In this document: positions 27,388-35,539 of the stretch, one piece after another
Position numbering within the stretch: the stretch's first letter is position 1
How the letters are laid out: every line of letters begins with the position of its first letter
Assembly: GCF_000282575.1 (NCBI RefSeq)
Contig: NZ_AKJA01000013.1
Coordinates: 57,701 to 121,700, forward strand
Direction of reading: 5' to 3'
Origin: Herbaspirillum sp. YR522
GTDB lineage: Bacteria > Pseudomonadota > Gammaproteobacteria > Burkholderiales > Burkholderiaceae_D
Length of the DNA: 64,000 nucleotides
Made by a program: the position numbers and the translations under genes
The notes under the pieces: generated by a model
What the model was told of the DNA's origin: nothing
The model's input: only the letters and a program-made list of their open reading frames with translations
Databases searched by the model: none

Positions 27388-28690
27388 GCTTTCTTCCTTT
27401 CTTGCCGGACGCCGTGACCACGGAGTCGACGAATCGATAACGTACTGGACGGGCCACGGGCGTCAGCTGCTCCATGGCGCGCGCTTTCAGGGCTGCCTCC
27501 ACGACGGCGGCATCGGCGCCCGGTACCGCATACACCTGCGCAATCAGGATGTGCCCCAGGATCGGGCTGGGGTGGGCGAGCACCGCGATATCGATCACGC
27601 CCTCGACCGTGGCCAGGCAGGCCTCGACCTTTTCGGGCAATACCTTGGTGCCGCCGATATTGACCACCGAATCGCGCCGCCCCTGGAACAACACGCGGTC
27701 GGCCTCGGCCTCGACCTCGACCAGGTCGCCGGTGCCGAACCAGCCACCGTCGGTAGCCTCGTCGGTTCGCCCGTCGTAGCCCAGCATGCCGCGCGCGGTG
27801 CGGATCTGCAATTCGTCCTCGTGCACCCGCAGTGCGATGCCGTCGATGCCATGCACCAGCCAGTCGGCCGGAAAACCGGCCCGACCGTCGGTGACGGTAA
27901 AGCCGACCCCGGCTTCGGTGGAGGCGTAGATATGCCGGATCGTCACCTCCGGGAAGCGTACCCGGATGGCATCGAGCAGGTCCTGCGAACAGGCCTCGCC
28001 GCCCAGGGTCGCGACCCGCAGCGGCAGATGCGACTGCAGCGGGATGCTCGACAACAGCGCACGCCAGAACGATGGCGTGCCGCTGATATGCGTGGCACCT
28101 CCCTGTACCGCAGCCTGCGCCAGGGCCGCTACGGTACGCTGCGGCGCCAGCACGGCAGCACCGTTGGCAGCTGCCGTGAGCAACACCTGCAGGCCGGCGA
28201 ACGAAGCCGGTTCATAGGTCAGCAACCACACCGCCGACTGCCCGGCCGGGTGGCGCTGCAGGTTGGCCGTCAAGCGGTCGAGCGGGTACACCACGCTCTT
28301 GAAATGCCCGGTGGTGCCCGACGTGCTCAGGCGCACCCGCGACGCCTGCAACGGACCCTCGGCGTCGCCGGCCGGTGGGTCGAACCAGGCCACCACGCCC
28401 GGCGCCAGTTGCACGCGCTGAGGCGACGGCAAGCTCGCCAGCGCAGTCTCGCGCGCCAGTGCGATGTCCAGCGGGCGCCGTTGCGCCAGCGCCAGCGCCA
28501 CCAGCACCGCCTGCGCCTGACTGGCATCGATGGTCAGGCGCCGGACCTCGGGCGGCAGCGCGGCGGCCGCGCCGGCGGCCAGTTGCGCGATGTCGGAAGC
28601 GGTCGCTACCGTGCCATCGTGGGCATGCAAGCGCAGGCGCTGGTCCAGCCAGGGCGCGTGTGCCTGCAGGGCCGTCTCACTGTTCGGCAT
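27374..28690 (-). CDS. compact AMP-dependent acyl synthetase/ligase
   Basis: Adenylate-forming enzyme of 438 residues, shorter than the usual 500-550. The core motifs are present: A3 TSGTTGHFKS, A5 YASTEAG, A7 GTGDL, A8 RRDSVVNIGGTKVLPEKVE and the A10 lysine in ASGKKGRK. It probably activates a carboxylic acid and loads it on the adjacent ACP, whose gene it overlaps. ATG 28690 (MPNSETALQ) is preferred over a TTG at 28699. The acid it accepts cannot be told from sequence. Confidence 0.87.
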   Translation of the reverse strand: MPNSETALQAHAPWLDQRLRLHAHDGTVATASDIAQLAAGAAAALPPEVRRLTIDASQAQAVLVALALAQRRPLDIALARETALASLPSPQRVQLAPGVVAWFDPPAGDAEGPLQASRVRLSTSGTTGHFKSVVYPLDRLTANLQRHPAGQSAVWLLTYEPASFAGLQVLLTAAANGAAVLAPQRTVAALAQAAVQGGATHISGTPSFWRALLSSIPLQSHLPLRVATLGGEACSQDLLDAIRVRFPEVTIRHIYASTEAGVGFTVTDGRAGFPADWLVHGIDGIALRVHEDELQIRTARGMLGYDGRTDEATDGGWFGTGDLVEVEAEADRVLFQGRRDSVVNIGGTKVLPEKVEACLATVEGVIDIAVLAHPSPILGHILIAQVYAVPGADAAVVEAALKARAMEQLTPVARPVRYRFVDSVVTASGKKGRKHGSV

Positions 28691-28934
28691 AGATCGCAAC
28701 CAGGTCGGCGACCGTGTTGAACGACCTGAAACCGTCGCGGAACGGATCGCGTCCGGTCTTCTCTTCCAGGATCAGCAGGAACACTGCCAGGTCCAGTGAA
28801 TCCATCGGCAAGTCGCCTTGCAGGAAGGTGCTATCCAGGCCCAGCGTAGCGGGCACGGGCAACTTCTTTTCGTCGAAGAACTCGCGCAGGCTGTCCAGGA
28901 TCAATTGCGCGATTTCAGATTGTGCTGCTGCCAT
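28677..28934 (-). CDS. acyl carrier protein (second copy)
   Basis: 85-residue ACP. The phosphopantetheine attachment site is Ser46 in DLPMDSLDLAVF, and acidic helix 2 follows. It differs from housekeeping AcpP (which has the DSLDTVELVM form), so it is a dedicated carrier. It overlaps the acetyltransferase gene by 20 bases and the AMP-ligase gene by 14, tying it to both. Confidence 0.9.
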   Translation of the reverse strand: MAAAQSEIAQLILDSLREFFDEKKLPVPATLGLDSTFLQGDLPMDSLDLAVFLLILEEKTGRDPFRDGFRSFNTVADLVAIYAEQ

Positions 28935-29499
28935 TTTCTTCCCCTATGCCGAAGGCACGCATGCTGTCGGCCACGGTATTGACGTTCCAGCGATGCGCCT
29001 GCCAATCGTCCTTGAGCAATTCAAAGACATGAACATCGCGGAAGACGCCCTGTTTGAGTACATGTTTCTTCAATACGCCCACTTCGCGCATGCCGAGCAG
29101 GCGCTGGAACTTGACGACCCGCTGGTTGGCATCGATGATCTCGACCACATTCTTCTGCAAGCCCAGCACATGGAAGATGTAGTCCATGAAATACGCATGC
29201 ATGTGCCCGCCGTATTTGCGGGCGCCTTCGGTGGTTCCAAAATACGAACCGCAACTGCAGCGTGAATTGACCCGATCGATCTGGCTGTACGACAGGTAAC
29301 CCACCGGTTCGCCATCGCCCTCGATGATGAAATGGACGTAGTCGTCGCGTTGCGCGCAACGCTCGATCCAGCGCTTCTGCTGCTCCACGTCGCCGTCCTG
29401 TACATCGGTGTACATCATGGCGTTGACGCGTGGCGAAGAACGCCACCGCAGAATCATCTCGGCGTCATCGATGGTCGGGGGGCGAAACCGTATCGTCAT
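28915..29499 (-). CDS. GNAT N-acyltransferase (PseH-like)
   Basis: 194-residue RimJ/RimL-type GNAT. It starts at ATG 29499 with MTIRFRPPTIDDAEMILRWR, followed by the VNAMMYTD segment seen in PseH-type proteins and a GNAT core (GYLSYSQIDRV, EIIDANQRVVKFQRLLGMREVGVLK). PseH acetylates the 4-amino group of UDP-4-amino-4,6-dideoxy-AltNAc with acetyl-CoA. Because it is fused by overlap to an ACP gene, it may use an acyl-ACP instead. It is the only PseH candidate in the operon. Confidence 0.8.
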   Translation of the reverse strand: MTIRFRPPTIDDAEMILRWRSSPRVNAMMYTDVQDGDVEQQKRWIERCAQRDDYVHFIIEGDGEPVGYLSYSQIDRVNSRCSCGSYFGTTEGARKYGGHMHAYFMDYIFHVLGLQKNVVEIIDANQRVVKFQRLLGMREVGVLKKHVLKQGVFRDVHVFELLKDDWQAHRWNVNTVADSMRAFGIGEENGSSTI

Positions 29500-29543
29500 G
29501 CTGGGCTCTTCTGTAACCTGGGTTGAATCGATTCGGGCGCGGC

Positions 29544-30305
29544 TCAGCCCACCATGTGTCCGCCATCGACGGTGATGCAGGTGCCGGTGATCCAGCGGCT
29601 GGCGTTCGACAGCAGGAAAGCCACCGGCCCGGCGATATCCTCGGGCTGCCCGATACCCATCGGGTGGCGCCGGGTGATCGCCTCGACCTGGGGCGCACTC
29701 ATTTCGTTGAACGCCTTGCGCGACATCTGGGTCTCGACCATGGCCGGCGCGATGGCGTTGACGCGAATCTCGTCGCGCACGAACTCCATGGCCAGGCCAC
29801 GCGCGGCCGACATCAGGCCGGCCTTGCTGGCGCCGTAGACGACATTGCCCGGCTGCCCCAGGAAACCTCCGATCGATGAAATCAGCACGATCGACGACCC
29901 CGGGTTGCAGCAACCGCGCTGGCGGAAACCGCGTGCCAGCGCCAATGCCGACCCCAGGTTGAGGTGCATGATCTTGTCGAAGTGGGCCGCCGAGAACGAG
30001 CGCACCGGCAACGTCACCTGCAGGCCGGCGCAATGCACCATCCCGTCCAGGGCGCCCTGCCCGCAGACCTGGCCCTTGAGCCAGGCCGGCGCGCCATCGA
30101 TGTCGGTGATGTCGAACGGCGCCACCTGGTGCCGCTGCGGCTCCTGCAACTCGTCGCGCACCTGTTCCAGGCGCGCGCCATCGCGACCATTGAGCACCAC
30201 CTGCGCGCCCAGGTTGGCCAGCAGCACGGCGGTGGCCCGCCCGATGCCGGCCGAGGCGCCTACCACCAGGATGCGGCGCCCGGCCAGGTCGAACGGAGCA
30301 GTCAT
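29544..30305 (-). CDS. SDR-family oxidoreductase
   Basis: 253 residues: cofactor motif VVGASAGIGRAT, Ser in LISSIGGFLG, YxxxK in VYGASKAGLMSA, and C-terminus TGTCITVDGGHMVG. The FabG-like form and position right after an ACP gene suggest a 3-ketoacyl-ACP reductase or a sugar-ketone reductase. It is clearly diverged from the other two SDRs of the operon. Confidence 0.86.
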   Translation of the reverse strand: MTAPFDLAGRRILVVGASAGIGRATAVLLANLGAQVVLNGRDGARLEQVRDELQEPQRHQVAPFDITDIDGAPAWLKGQVCGQGALDGMVHCAGLQVTLPVRSFSAAHFDKIMHLNLGSALALARGFRQRGCCNPGSSIVLISSIGGFLGQPGNVVYGASKAGLMSAARGLAMEFVRDEIRVNAIAPAMVETQMSRKAFNEMSAPQVEAITRRHPMGIGQPEDIAGPVAFLLSNASRWITGTCITVDGGHMVG

Positions 30306-30319
30306 GACGCCAGACGCGC

Positions 30320-30553
30320 TCAGGCGGCGCTGCCGGCGTTGACCAGCGCGATCAGGTCGCCCACGGTCTTGGCGTCGCGCAGGTCGTCGCCCGACAGGAC
30401 GTGATCGAACTCGTCACTGACATAGGCGATGAAGCTGATGACGGCCAGCGAATCCCAGGTATCGAGGCTGTCGAGAGAGGTCGATTCGGACAGGGTGCCG
30501 GCATCGGCTTCGAGGATTTCTTCCAGCTGGGTAATGATTTTTGCGTTGCTCAC
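30320..30553 (-). CDS. acyl carrier protein (first copy)
   Basis: 77-residue ACP with attachment Ser35 in LDTWDSLAVISF, a form typical of specialised ACPs of polyketide or sugar-acylation clusters rather than AcpP. It sits between two SDR genes, 14 bases before the next start and about 100 after the previous stop. It is probably the carrier for KAS III copy one. Confidence 0.9.
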   Translation of the reverse strand: MSNAKIITQLEEILEADAGTLSESTSLDSLDTWDSLAVISFIAYVSDEFDHVLSGDDLRDAKTVGDLIALVNAGSAA

Positions 30554-30653
30554 GTTTTGCCTCTCTAGAAATTGGTTTGTTAGACAATATCAGCAAAGTC
30601 GATCCGGCATACAGGCGAGAAACACGCCTTTCAAGTGCCAATTGGCCGTACCG

Positions 30654-31418
30654 TCATCCGGCCATGAAACCACCATCGACCGGCAAGGTGGCACCGGATA
30701 TCCAGCGGCTTGCGTCCGACAGCAGGAAAGCGGTGGCCTGCGCCACATCCATGGGCCTGCCCAGGCCCAGCGGATGTGCCGCCAGCAGGGCCTCGCGCTG
30801 GGGCGCGGCCAGCAGCTTCATCTGCTCGTCGGCCTTGGGTCCGCTGACCACCGCCGGTGCAATGCAGTTGACCCGTATCGAGCGATCGGCCAGCTCCAGC
30901 GCCAGCGACTGCGTCAGCGATACCAGCGCGGCCTTGGAGGCGGCGTAGAGCGACCTTGCCTTTTGCCCGCGCAATCCGGCCACCGAGCCGATGAATACCA
31001 TGCTCGCGCTGGGCGCGCTGACGCCCTTCTGGCGCAAGGCCTTGGCCAGCATCAGGGGAGCGGCCACGTTGACGTGGAAGTACTGGTCGAATTGCCCGGC
31101 GGAAATGCGCGACAGCGCCGAATAGCCCTGGAACGACGCCGAATGCACGATGCCGTGCAGCGCACCGCCGGCCTGGGCCACTGCCTTGATGCGCGCGGCA
31201 ATGCCATCCAGTTCGCCCAGGTCCATCGGCGCGGCCAGGTGGCGTTCGGGGGCGCTGACCAGTTGTCGGGTCTGCTCCAGTTGATCGGCACGCCGGCCCA
31301 CCAGCACCAGTTGCGCGCCGGCTTGGGCAAGCTCGGTGCAGATCGCCAGGCCGATGGCCGAATCGGCCGAGGCGCCGGTGACCAGGATGCGTCGCCCTGC
31401 CAGGCTGGCGGCGGTCAT
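30654..31418 (-). CDS. SDR-family oxidoreductase paired with KAS III
   Basis: 254-residue SDR. The nucleotide motif is the unusual TGASADSAIGLAI, the catalytic YxxxK is in LYAASKAALVSL, and the end is SGATLPVDGGFMAG. The start overlaps the KAS III stop as ATGA. It probably reduces the 3-ketoacyl product of that enzyme. About 100 bases separate it from the ACP gene, the widest gap in this half of the operon. Confidence 0.87.
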   Translation of the reverse strand: MTAASLAGRRILVTGASADSAIGLAICTELAQAGAQLVLVGRRADQLEQTRQLVSAPERHLAAPMDLGELDGIAARIKAVAQAGGALHGIVHSASFQGYSALSRISAGQFDQYFHVNVAAPLMLAKALRQKGVSAPSASMVFIGSVAGLRGQKARSLYAASKAALVSLTQSLALELADRSIRVNCIAPAVVSGPKADEQMKLLAAPQREALLAAHPLGLGRPMDVAQATAFLLSDASRWISGATLPVDGGFMAG

Positions 31419-32512
31419 GGGCGCTTGAAGGTCAGGCTCAACGGCTCGAAGTCGTCGGCGATCTCGATCACCGCCGGCGCCGGAATCGGCCCGATGTCGA
31501 GCAGCATCGACGCCCACGACCAGCCCACGCCGAAGCCGGCCAGCAATACCTTGGCGCTGCCCTGCGACAGGCGCTCGCCCATGCTGCTGCAGATGGCCAG
31601 CGGAATCGAGGCCGAACTGGTATTGCCGAAGTTGTACAGGTCGACGATGAAGCGCTCGGCATCGACGCCGATCTTGCGGCGTATCTGTTCCAGCATCAGC
31701 TTGTTGGCCTGGTGCAATACGTAGTAATCGACCTTGTCTTCGGTCACGCCCGCATGCGCCAGCGTGTTCCTGACCAGCGGCGGCACCGCCCGCAACGAAA
31801 AGGTGAACACTTCCGGCCCGTTCAGGCTCAGCCGGGCATCGCGATACAGCGTGGTGTGCTCTTCGTCCGTAAAACGCTCGGCGCGGGGAATCAGCGGGTT
31901 GCGGCGGCCGCCGGCGCGCACCACGATATTGGGCGCACCGCGCCCGTCGGTGCCCATCACCACATGCATGGGACCGGCACCGGGACGCTTTTCCAGCGCC
32001 ACGGCCGCACCGGCGTCGCCGAACAGCGGACGGGTGGAACGATCCTCGGGCATCAGGTGGCGGGTGCTGGTGTCGCCGCACAGCACCAGGGCACGCGTGC
32101 CACTGGCACCGGTAAGCATCTGCGAGGCGATCCAGCAGGCATAGACGAAACCCGAGCAGCCCAGGTTGATGTCGAGCGCGGCACAGCTGGTGGGCAAGCC
32201 GAGCCGGTTCTGGATCAGGCAGGCGGTGGCCGGCAGGTTGTAGTCGCTGTCCTGCGATACGAAGATCAGCACCTCGACGCTGGCCGGATCCCAATCGAGC
32301 GACTTGAGCAGGTCGATGGCGGCGGCGGTACACATGTCGGACGCACAGAGATGCGGCGGCAAGACGCGGCGCTCGTAGATGCCGGTACTTTCGACCAGCT
32401 TGTCGGCCTCGGCCTGGGTGAACATTCCCGGCTCGCGTGCATAGGAGTGACGCTGCGCCGGCACGGCAGTACGGAAACCGGCGAAGGTGATGTCGTGGGC
32501 GGTGGCTTGCAT
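31415..32512 (-). CDS. 3-oxoacyl-ACP synthase III family protein (first copy)
   Basis: 365-residue FabH-fold condensing enzyme with intact triad: Cys in DINLGCSGFVYA, His in YVLHQANKLM and Asn in YNFGNTSSASIP. It differs considerably from the copy at 25554-26639, so it is not a recent duplication. KAS III proteins of this kind occur in flagellin and surface-sugar islands, where they make short 3-hydroxyacyl decorations. Followed by its SDR through an ATGA overlap. Confidence 0.88.
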   Translation of the reverse strand: MQATAHDITFAGFRTAVPAQRHSYAREPGMFTQAEADKLVESTGIYERRVLPPHLCASDMCTAAAIDLLKSLDWDPASVEVLIFVSQDSDYNLPATACLIQNRLGLPTSCAALDINLGCSGFVYACWIASQMLTGASGTRALVLCGDTSTRHLMPEDRSTRPLFGDAGAAVALEKRPGAGPMHVVMGTDGRGAPNIVVRAGGRRNPLIPRAERFTDEEHTTLYRDARLSLNGPEVFTFSLRAVPPLVRNTLAHAGVTEDKVDYYVLHQANKLMLEQIRRKIGVDAERFIVDLYNFGNTSSASIPLAICSSMGERLSQGSAKVLLAGFGVGWSWASMLLDIGPIPAPAVIEIADDFEPLSLTFKRP

Positions 32513-32542
32513 GGTCCTGTCCTGGTAGCTCTGCTGGATGAA

Positions 32543-33730
32543 TTATTGCGCGTAGGGATCGACCAGCCGCTCGCCAAACCCTTCCGAGCGGGCATAGCCG
32601 AGCATGCCGCGCCGGGTACCGAAGTACGCGGGAATGATGATAACCGGCCCCGCCCGATGTTTGATATCGGCCGACGAAATGATCTCGTGCCCGAACAGCT
32701 GCGCCCCCGCATAGGCGCGGTCGGCGATGCGCACCACGCCCGACTGCAGCAGCGTGGCGAAGGCCGGGTTTTCTTCGATCAGGCGCCACAGGTCGCCGCC
32801 GCAGCCCCATACGGTGGCGGGCTCGTTGCTGGCGACCAGGCGCTCGGCCACGGTACGGCGCAAGGCCGCCGCCGTATCGAGGGCGCCACGGATCAGACGC
32901 GCCGGCACCTGGCTGTCGCCGGCGCGCGCCAGGCAACGCAGGCGCGGGATCTGCCCGGTCACATGGGTCTCGATGCGCTCGACGACGAAGCCGCACGAGC
33001 GCAACAGCGAAGCCAGCGACTCGGCCGTGAAGTAATTGATGTGCTGCGGATGCAGCAGGTTGCACACATCGGCGGCGCCGCTGTCGAGCGAGGCAAAGTC
33101 TGGCGTCTCGAGATACAGCAGGCCGTTCGAGTCGCCCAGCAGTTGCTTCAACTGCCGCAGGAACCGGCGTGGATCGAGCACGTGTTCGATCACGTGCGAC
33201 GACGCCACCACATCGATGGTCGCATTCTTGGCGCCCGCATCCACCACCGCGCGCAGGTTGCCGGTATTCAGGTCGGCCTGCAGGAACGGGAACCGGTCCG
33301 GCAGCATGCGGTTGAAATCGATGCCCAGCAGCCGGCTATCGGGAATGTCGAAGCGCTCCGACAGGGCGCTCAGCAGCGGACCATTGCCGCAACCCACATC
33401 GATGATCAACCCGGCGCCATCGCCCAGCGCCCGACCGCCGAAGATCTCGACCATCTCGACGTAAGGTGCCAGCCGGTCGTCGTTACCGGTCTCGCCCCAT
33501 GACACGGGCTGCTGGTTGTCGATGGCATAGATGGCGCCGAAGACGTCGGCGTCGTAGTCGCGGGTGCCGGCCACATGGCCGCAATAGCAGCAGCGCCCGA
33601 GTGAGAACTCCAGCTCGGTGCGTTGCAGGGATGTTCCTTCGCGCACCGTGGTACCCGAATAGACCGCCCCCAGGCGTTGCCACTCGTCGCCGCCGCAGAT
33701 GACGCAGATGACCTTCTTGTCCTGGCTCAT
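32543..33730 (-). CDS. class I SAM methyltransferase with zinc-binding N-terminus (paralogue)
   Basis: 395 residues with the same three-part plan as the methyltransferase at 24412-25557: a zinc ribbon (CVICGG ... CCYCGH), a SAM domain (IIDVGCGNGPLLSAL, HVIEHVLDPRRFL) and a C-terminal domain with TVWGCGGDLWRLIEE. ATG 33730 overlaps the stop of the cytidylyltransferase gene as ATGA. It is probably a sugar or acyl C-methyltransferase; which atom it methylates is unknown. Confidence 0.82.
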   Translation of the reverse strand: MSQDKKVICVICGGDEWQRLGAVYSGTTVREGTSLQRTELEFSLGRCCYCGHVAGTRDYDADVFGAIYAIDNQQPVSWGETGNDDRLAPYVEMVEIFGGRALGDGAGLIIDVGCGNGPLLSALSERFDIPDSRLLGIDFNRMLPDRFPFLQADLNTGNLRAVVDAGAKNATIDVVASSHVIEHVLDPRRFLRQLKQLLGDSNGLLYLETPDFASLDSGAADVCNLLHPQHINYFTAESLASLLRSCGFVVERIETHVTGQIPRLRCLARAGDSQVPARLIRGALDTAAALRRTVAERLVASNEPATVWGCGGDLWRLIEENPAFATLLQSGVVRIADRAYAGAQLFGHEIISSADIKHRAGPVIIIPAYFGTRRGMLGYARSEGFGERLVDPYAQ

Positions 33731-34473
33731 TGCTTCAGTTCTTTCTGGATGACCTGCTGGTTCAATCGGGCCCAATCGGGATGTTGCGCCATCAACGCCA
33801 CGCAATCCCTCCAGGTGAAATGGGGCTTGTCAGGCAGCAGCGCCTCCAGCATGCGGCGGACCAGTTCGAAGTCGCGCGGCTCATCGACACACCAGCGCCC
33901 GCTGGCCGGCTCGAAGCTGCTGGGCACCGACTTGAGCCGGTAGCGCTGCGGCCGGTTGTAGATATAAGGAGTGACGTGCTCGCGCTCGGCGGCGGTGGTG
34001 GCCGGATCGCCGTCGGCCTGGTCGAGCAGGCGGCGGCGCACCACTTCCACATCCAGCCCGCGCGGAAACTGCGCCATGTCCAGGTGGGCGTAGTCGACCG
34101 CGTCATCCTCGAGCAATGCCTCGACGGCCAGGTCGATCAGGCCCGGATCGATCAGGGGACAATCGGAGGTCACCCGCACCACCACGTCGGCCGCGGACAG
34201 CTCGGCGGCCAGCACGAACCGGCTCAGCACATCGTCTTCCGAACCGCGCGCCACCAGCACGCCGGCCTGCCTGCCGATCTCCACCACCGGGTCGTCGGTG
34301 GCGTTGACGGTAGTGGCCAGCACCACCTGGTCGACCCGCCGACAGGCCTGCAGGCGATCGAGGTGGTGACGCAACAGCGGCCGCCCCGATACCTCCAGCA
34401 ATACCTTGCGCGGCAATCTGGTGGAGGTGGTGCGGGCTTGCGTGATGCAAACGACCTTGGGACGCGCCGCCAT
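33727..34473 (-). CDS. pseF: CMP-nonulosonate cytidylyltransferase (SpsF/PseF-like)
   Basis: 248-residue nucleotidyltransferase of the acylneuraminate cytidylyltransferase family, SpsF subgroup. The CTP-binding start is ITQARTTSTRLPRKVL, and the metal-site region is VRVTSDCPLIDPGLID. In the pseudaminic acid pathway PseF couples Pse to CMP. It stands directly after pseI, which supports that role, although SpsF-like proteins are a little different from canonical PseF. Confidence 0.82.
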   Translation of the reverse strand: MAARPKVVCITQARTTSTRLPRKVLLEVSGRPLLRHHLDRLQACRRVDQVVLATTVNATDDPVVEIGRQAGVLVARGSEDDVLSRFVLAAELSAADVVVRVTSDCPLIDPGLIDLAVEALLEDDAVDYAHLDMAQFPRGLDVEVVRRRLLDQADGDPATTAAEREHVTPYIYNRPQRYRLKSVPSSFEPASGRWCVDEPRDFELVRRMLEALLPDKPHFTWRDCVALMAQHPDWARLNQQVIQKELKQ

Positions 34474-34477
34474 GGAA

Positions 34478-35539
34478 TCAGGCGTCGCCGCTGTGCGACA
34501 CCAGCGCCCAGCTCAGCGGCGTGCCACGCGTGATGGCGCGCGCGGCGCGCGCCTGCAGCACGGCATCGATATGCTTGGGCGGCAAACCCAGGCCGGGGCG
34601 GATCGAACGCACGTTCTGCGCCGTGAAGGGGGCGCCGGCGGCAATATCCTCGACCGCGTACAGCGAGCGGCGATAGTCGCGTCCTTTTCCTTCGCCCGGT
34701 GTCGGCCCATAGGTCACGTGACCCAGGCAATCGAAGGCGGTACGTGCCGCGCTCACCAGCTCGGCGAATTCCTTGGGCTCCAGCGAGAAGGCCGAATCGA
34801 CGCCGCCGTCGGCACGCGCCAGGCACAGGTGCTTTTCGATGACCGCCGCACCCAGCGCCACGGCCGCCGTCGGCACCGAGGTGCCATGGCTGTGATCGGA
34901 CAGGCCGGCCGGGGCGCCGAATGCCTGCGCCAGGTGCGCAATGGTGCGCAGGTTGCTTTCGCGCGGATCGCTGGGATAGGCGCTGACACAATGCAGCAGG
35001 ATCACGCCGCCGGCACCGGCTTCGCGGGCCGCGGTCACGGCCTCTTCGATCTCGGCCAGGTTGGCCAAGCCGGTCGACATGATCAAGGGCTTGCCGAAGC
35101 TGGCGGCGTAGCGGATCAGCGGCAGGTCGTTGAGCTCGAACGAGGCGATCTTGAAGGCTGGCGCACCCAGTTCATGCAGCATGTCGACTGCCTGGCGGTC
35201 GAAGGGGCTGCTGAACAGCGTCACGCCGCGCTTGCGGGCGTGTTCGAACAGCCTCGGGTGCCATTCGTACGGCGTGGCCGCTTCCTGGTAGAGGTCGTAC
35301 AGGCTACGCCCGGCCCACAGGCCGCCCTCGATCACGAACCCCGGGGCCTTGGAATCGATGGTCATGCTGTCGGCGGTGTAGGTCTGCATCTTGACCGCGT
35401 CGGCGCCGGCGTCGGCGGCGGCATCGATGAGCTTGATGGCACGTTCGATGTCGCCATTGTGGTTGCCCGACATCTCGGCGATGACATACGGCGGTTGGCC
35501 TTCGCCGATGAGGCGATCAGCAATCTGGACAATGGTCAT
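34478..35539 (-). CDS. pseI: pseudaminic acid synthase
   Basis: NeuB-family enzyme that condenses the 6-deoxy-AltdiNAc sugar with phosphoenolpyruvate to give pseudaminic acid. The TIM-barrel begins at YVIAEMSGNHNGDIERA and includes ADAVKMQTYTAD and SSPFDRQAVDML. The C-terminal SAF/antifreeze-like domain is at about residues 285-350 (RSIRPGLGLPPKHID). The SGNHNG form, rather than the GxNHNG of sialate synthases, marks the PseI branch. ATGA overlap with pseG. Confidence 0.93.
   Translation of the reverse strand: MTIVQIADRLIGEGQPPYVIAEMSGNHNGDIERAIKLIDAAADAGADAVKMQTYTADSMTIDSKAPGFVIEGGLWAGRSLYDLYQEAATPYEWHPRLFEHARKRGVTLFSSPFDRQAVDMLHELGAPAFKIASFELNDLPLIRYAASFGKPLIMSTGLANLAEIEEAVTAAREAGAGGVILLHCVSAYPSDPRESNLRTIAHLAQAFGAPAGLSDHSHGTSVPTAAVALGAAVIEKHLCLARADGGVDSAFSLEPKEFAELVSAARTAFDCLGHVTYGPTPGEGKGRDYRRSLYAVEDIAAGAPFTAQNVRSIRPGLGLPPKHIDAVLQARAARAITRGTPLSWALVSHSGDA

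Noticed and set aside
30654..33065. 803-codon frame covering SDR, KAS III and part of a methyltransferase gene
   Set aside because: Only its last 254 codons encode the SDR; the rest is a shadow of the KAS III gene in another frame, not a fusion.
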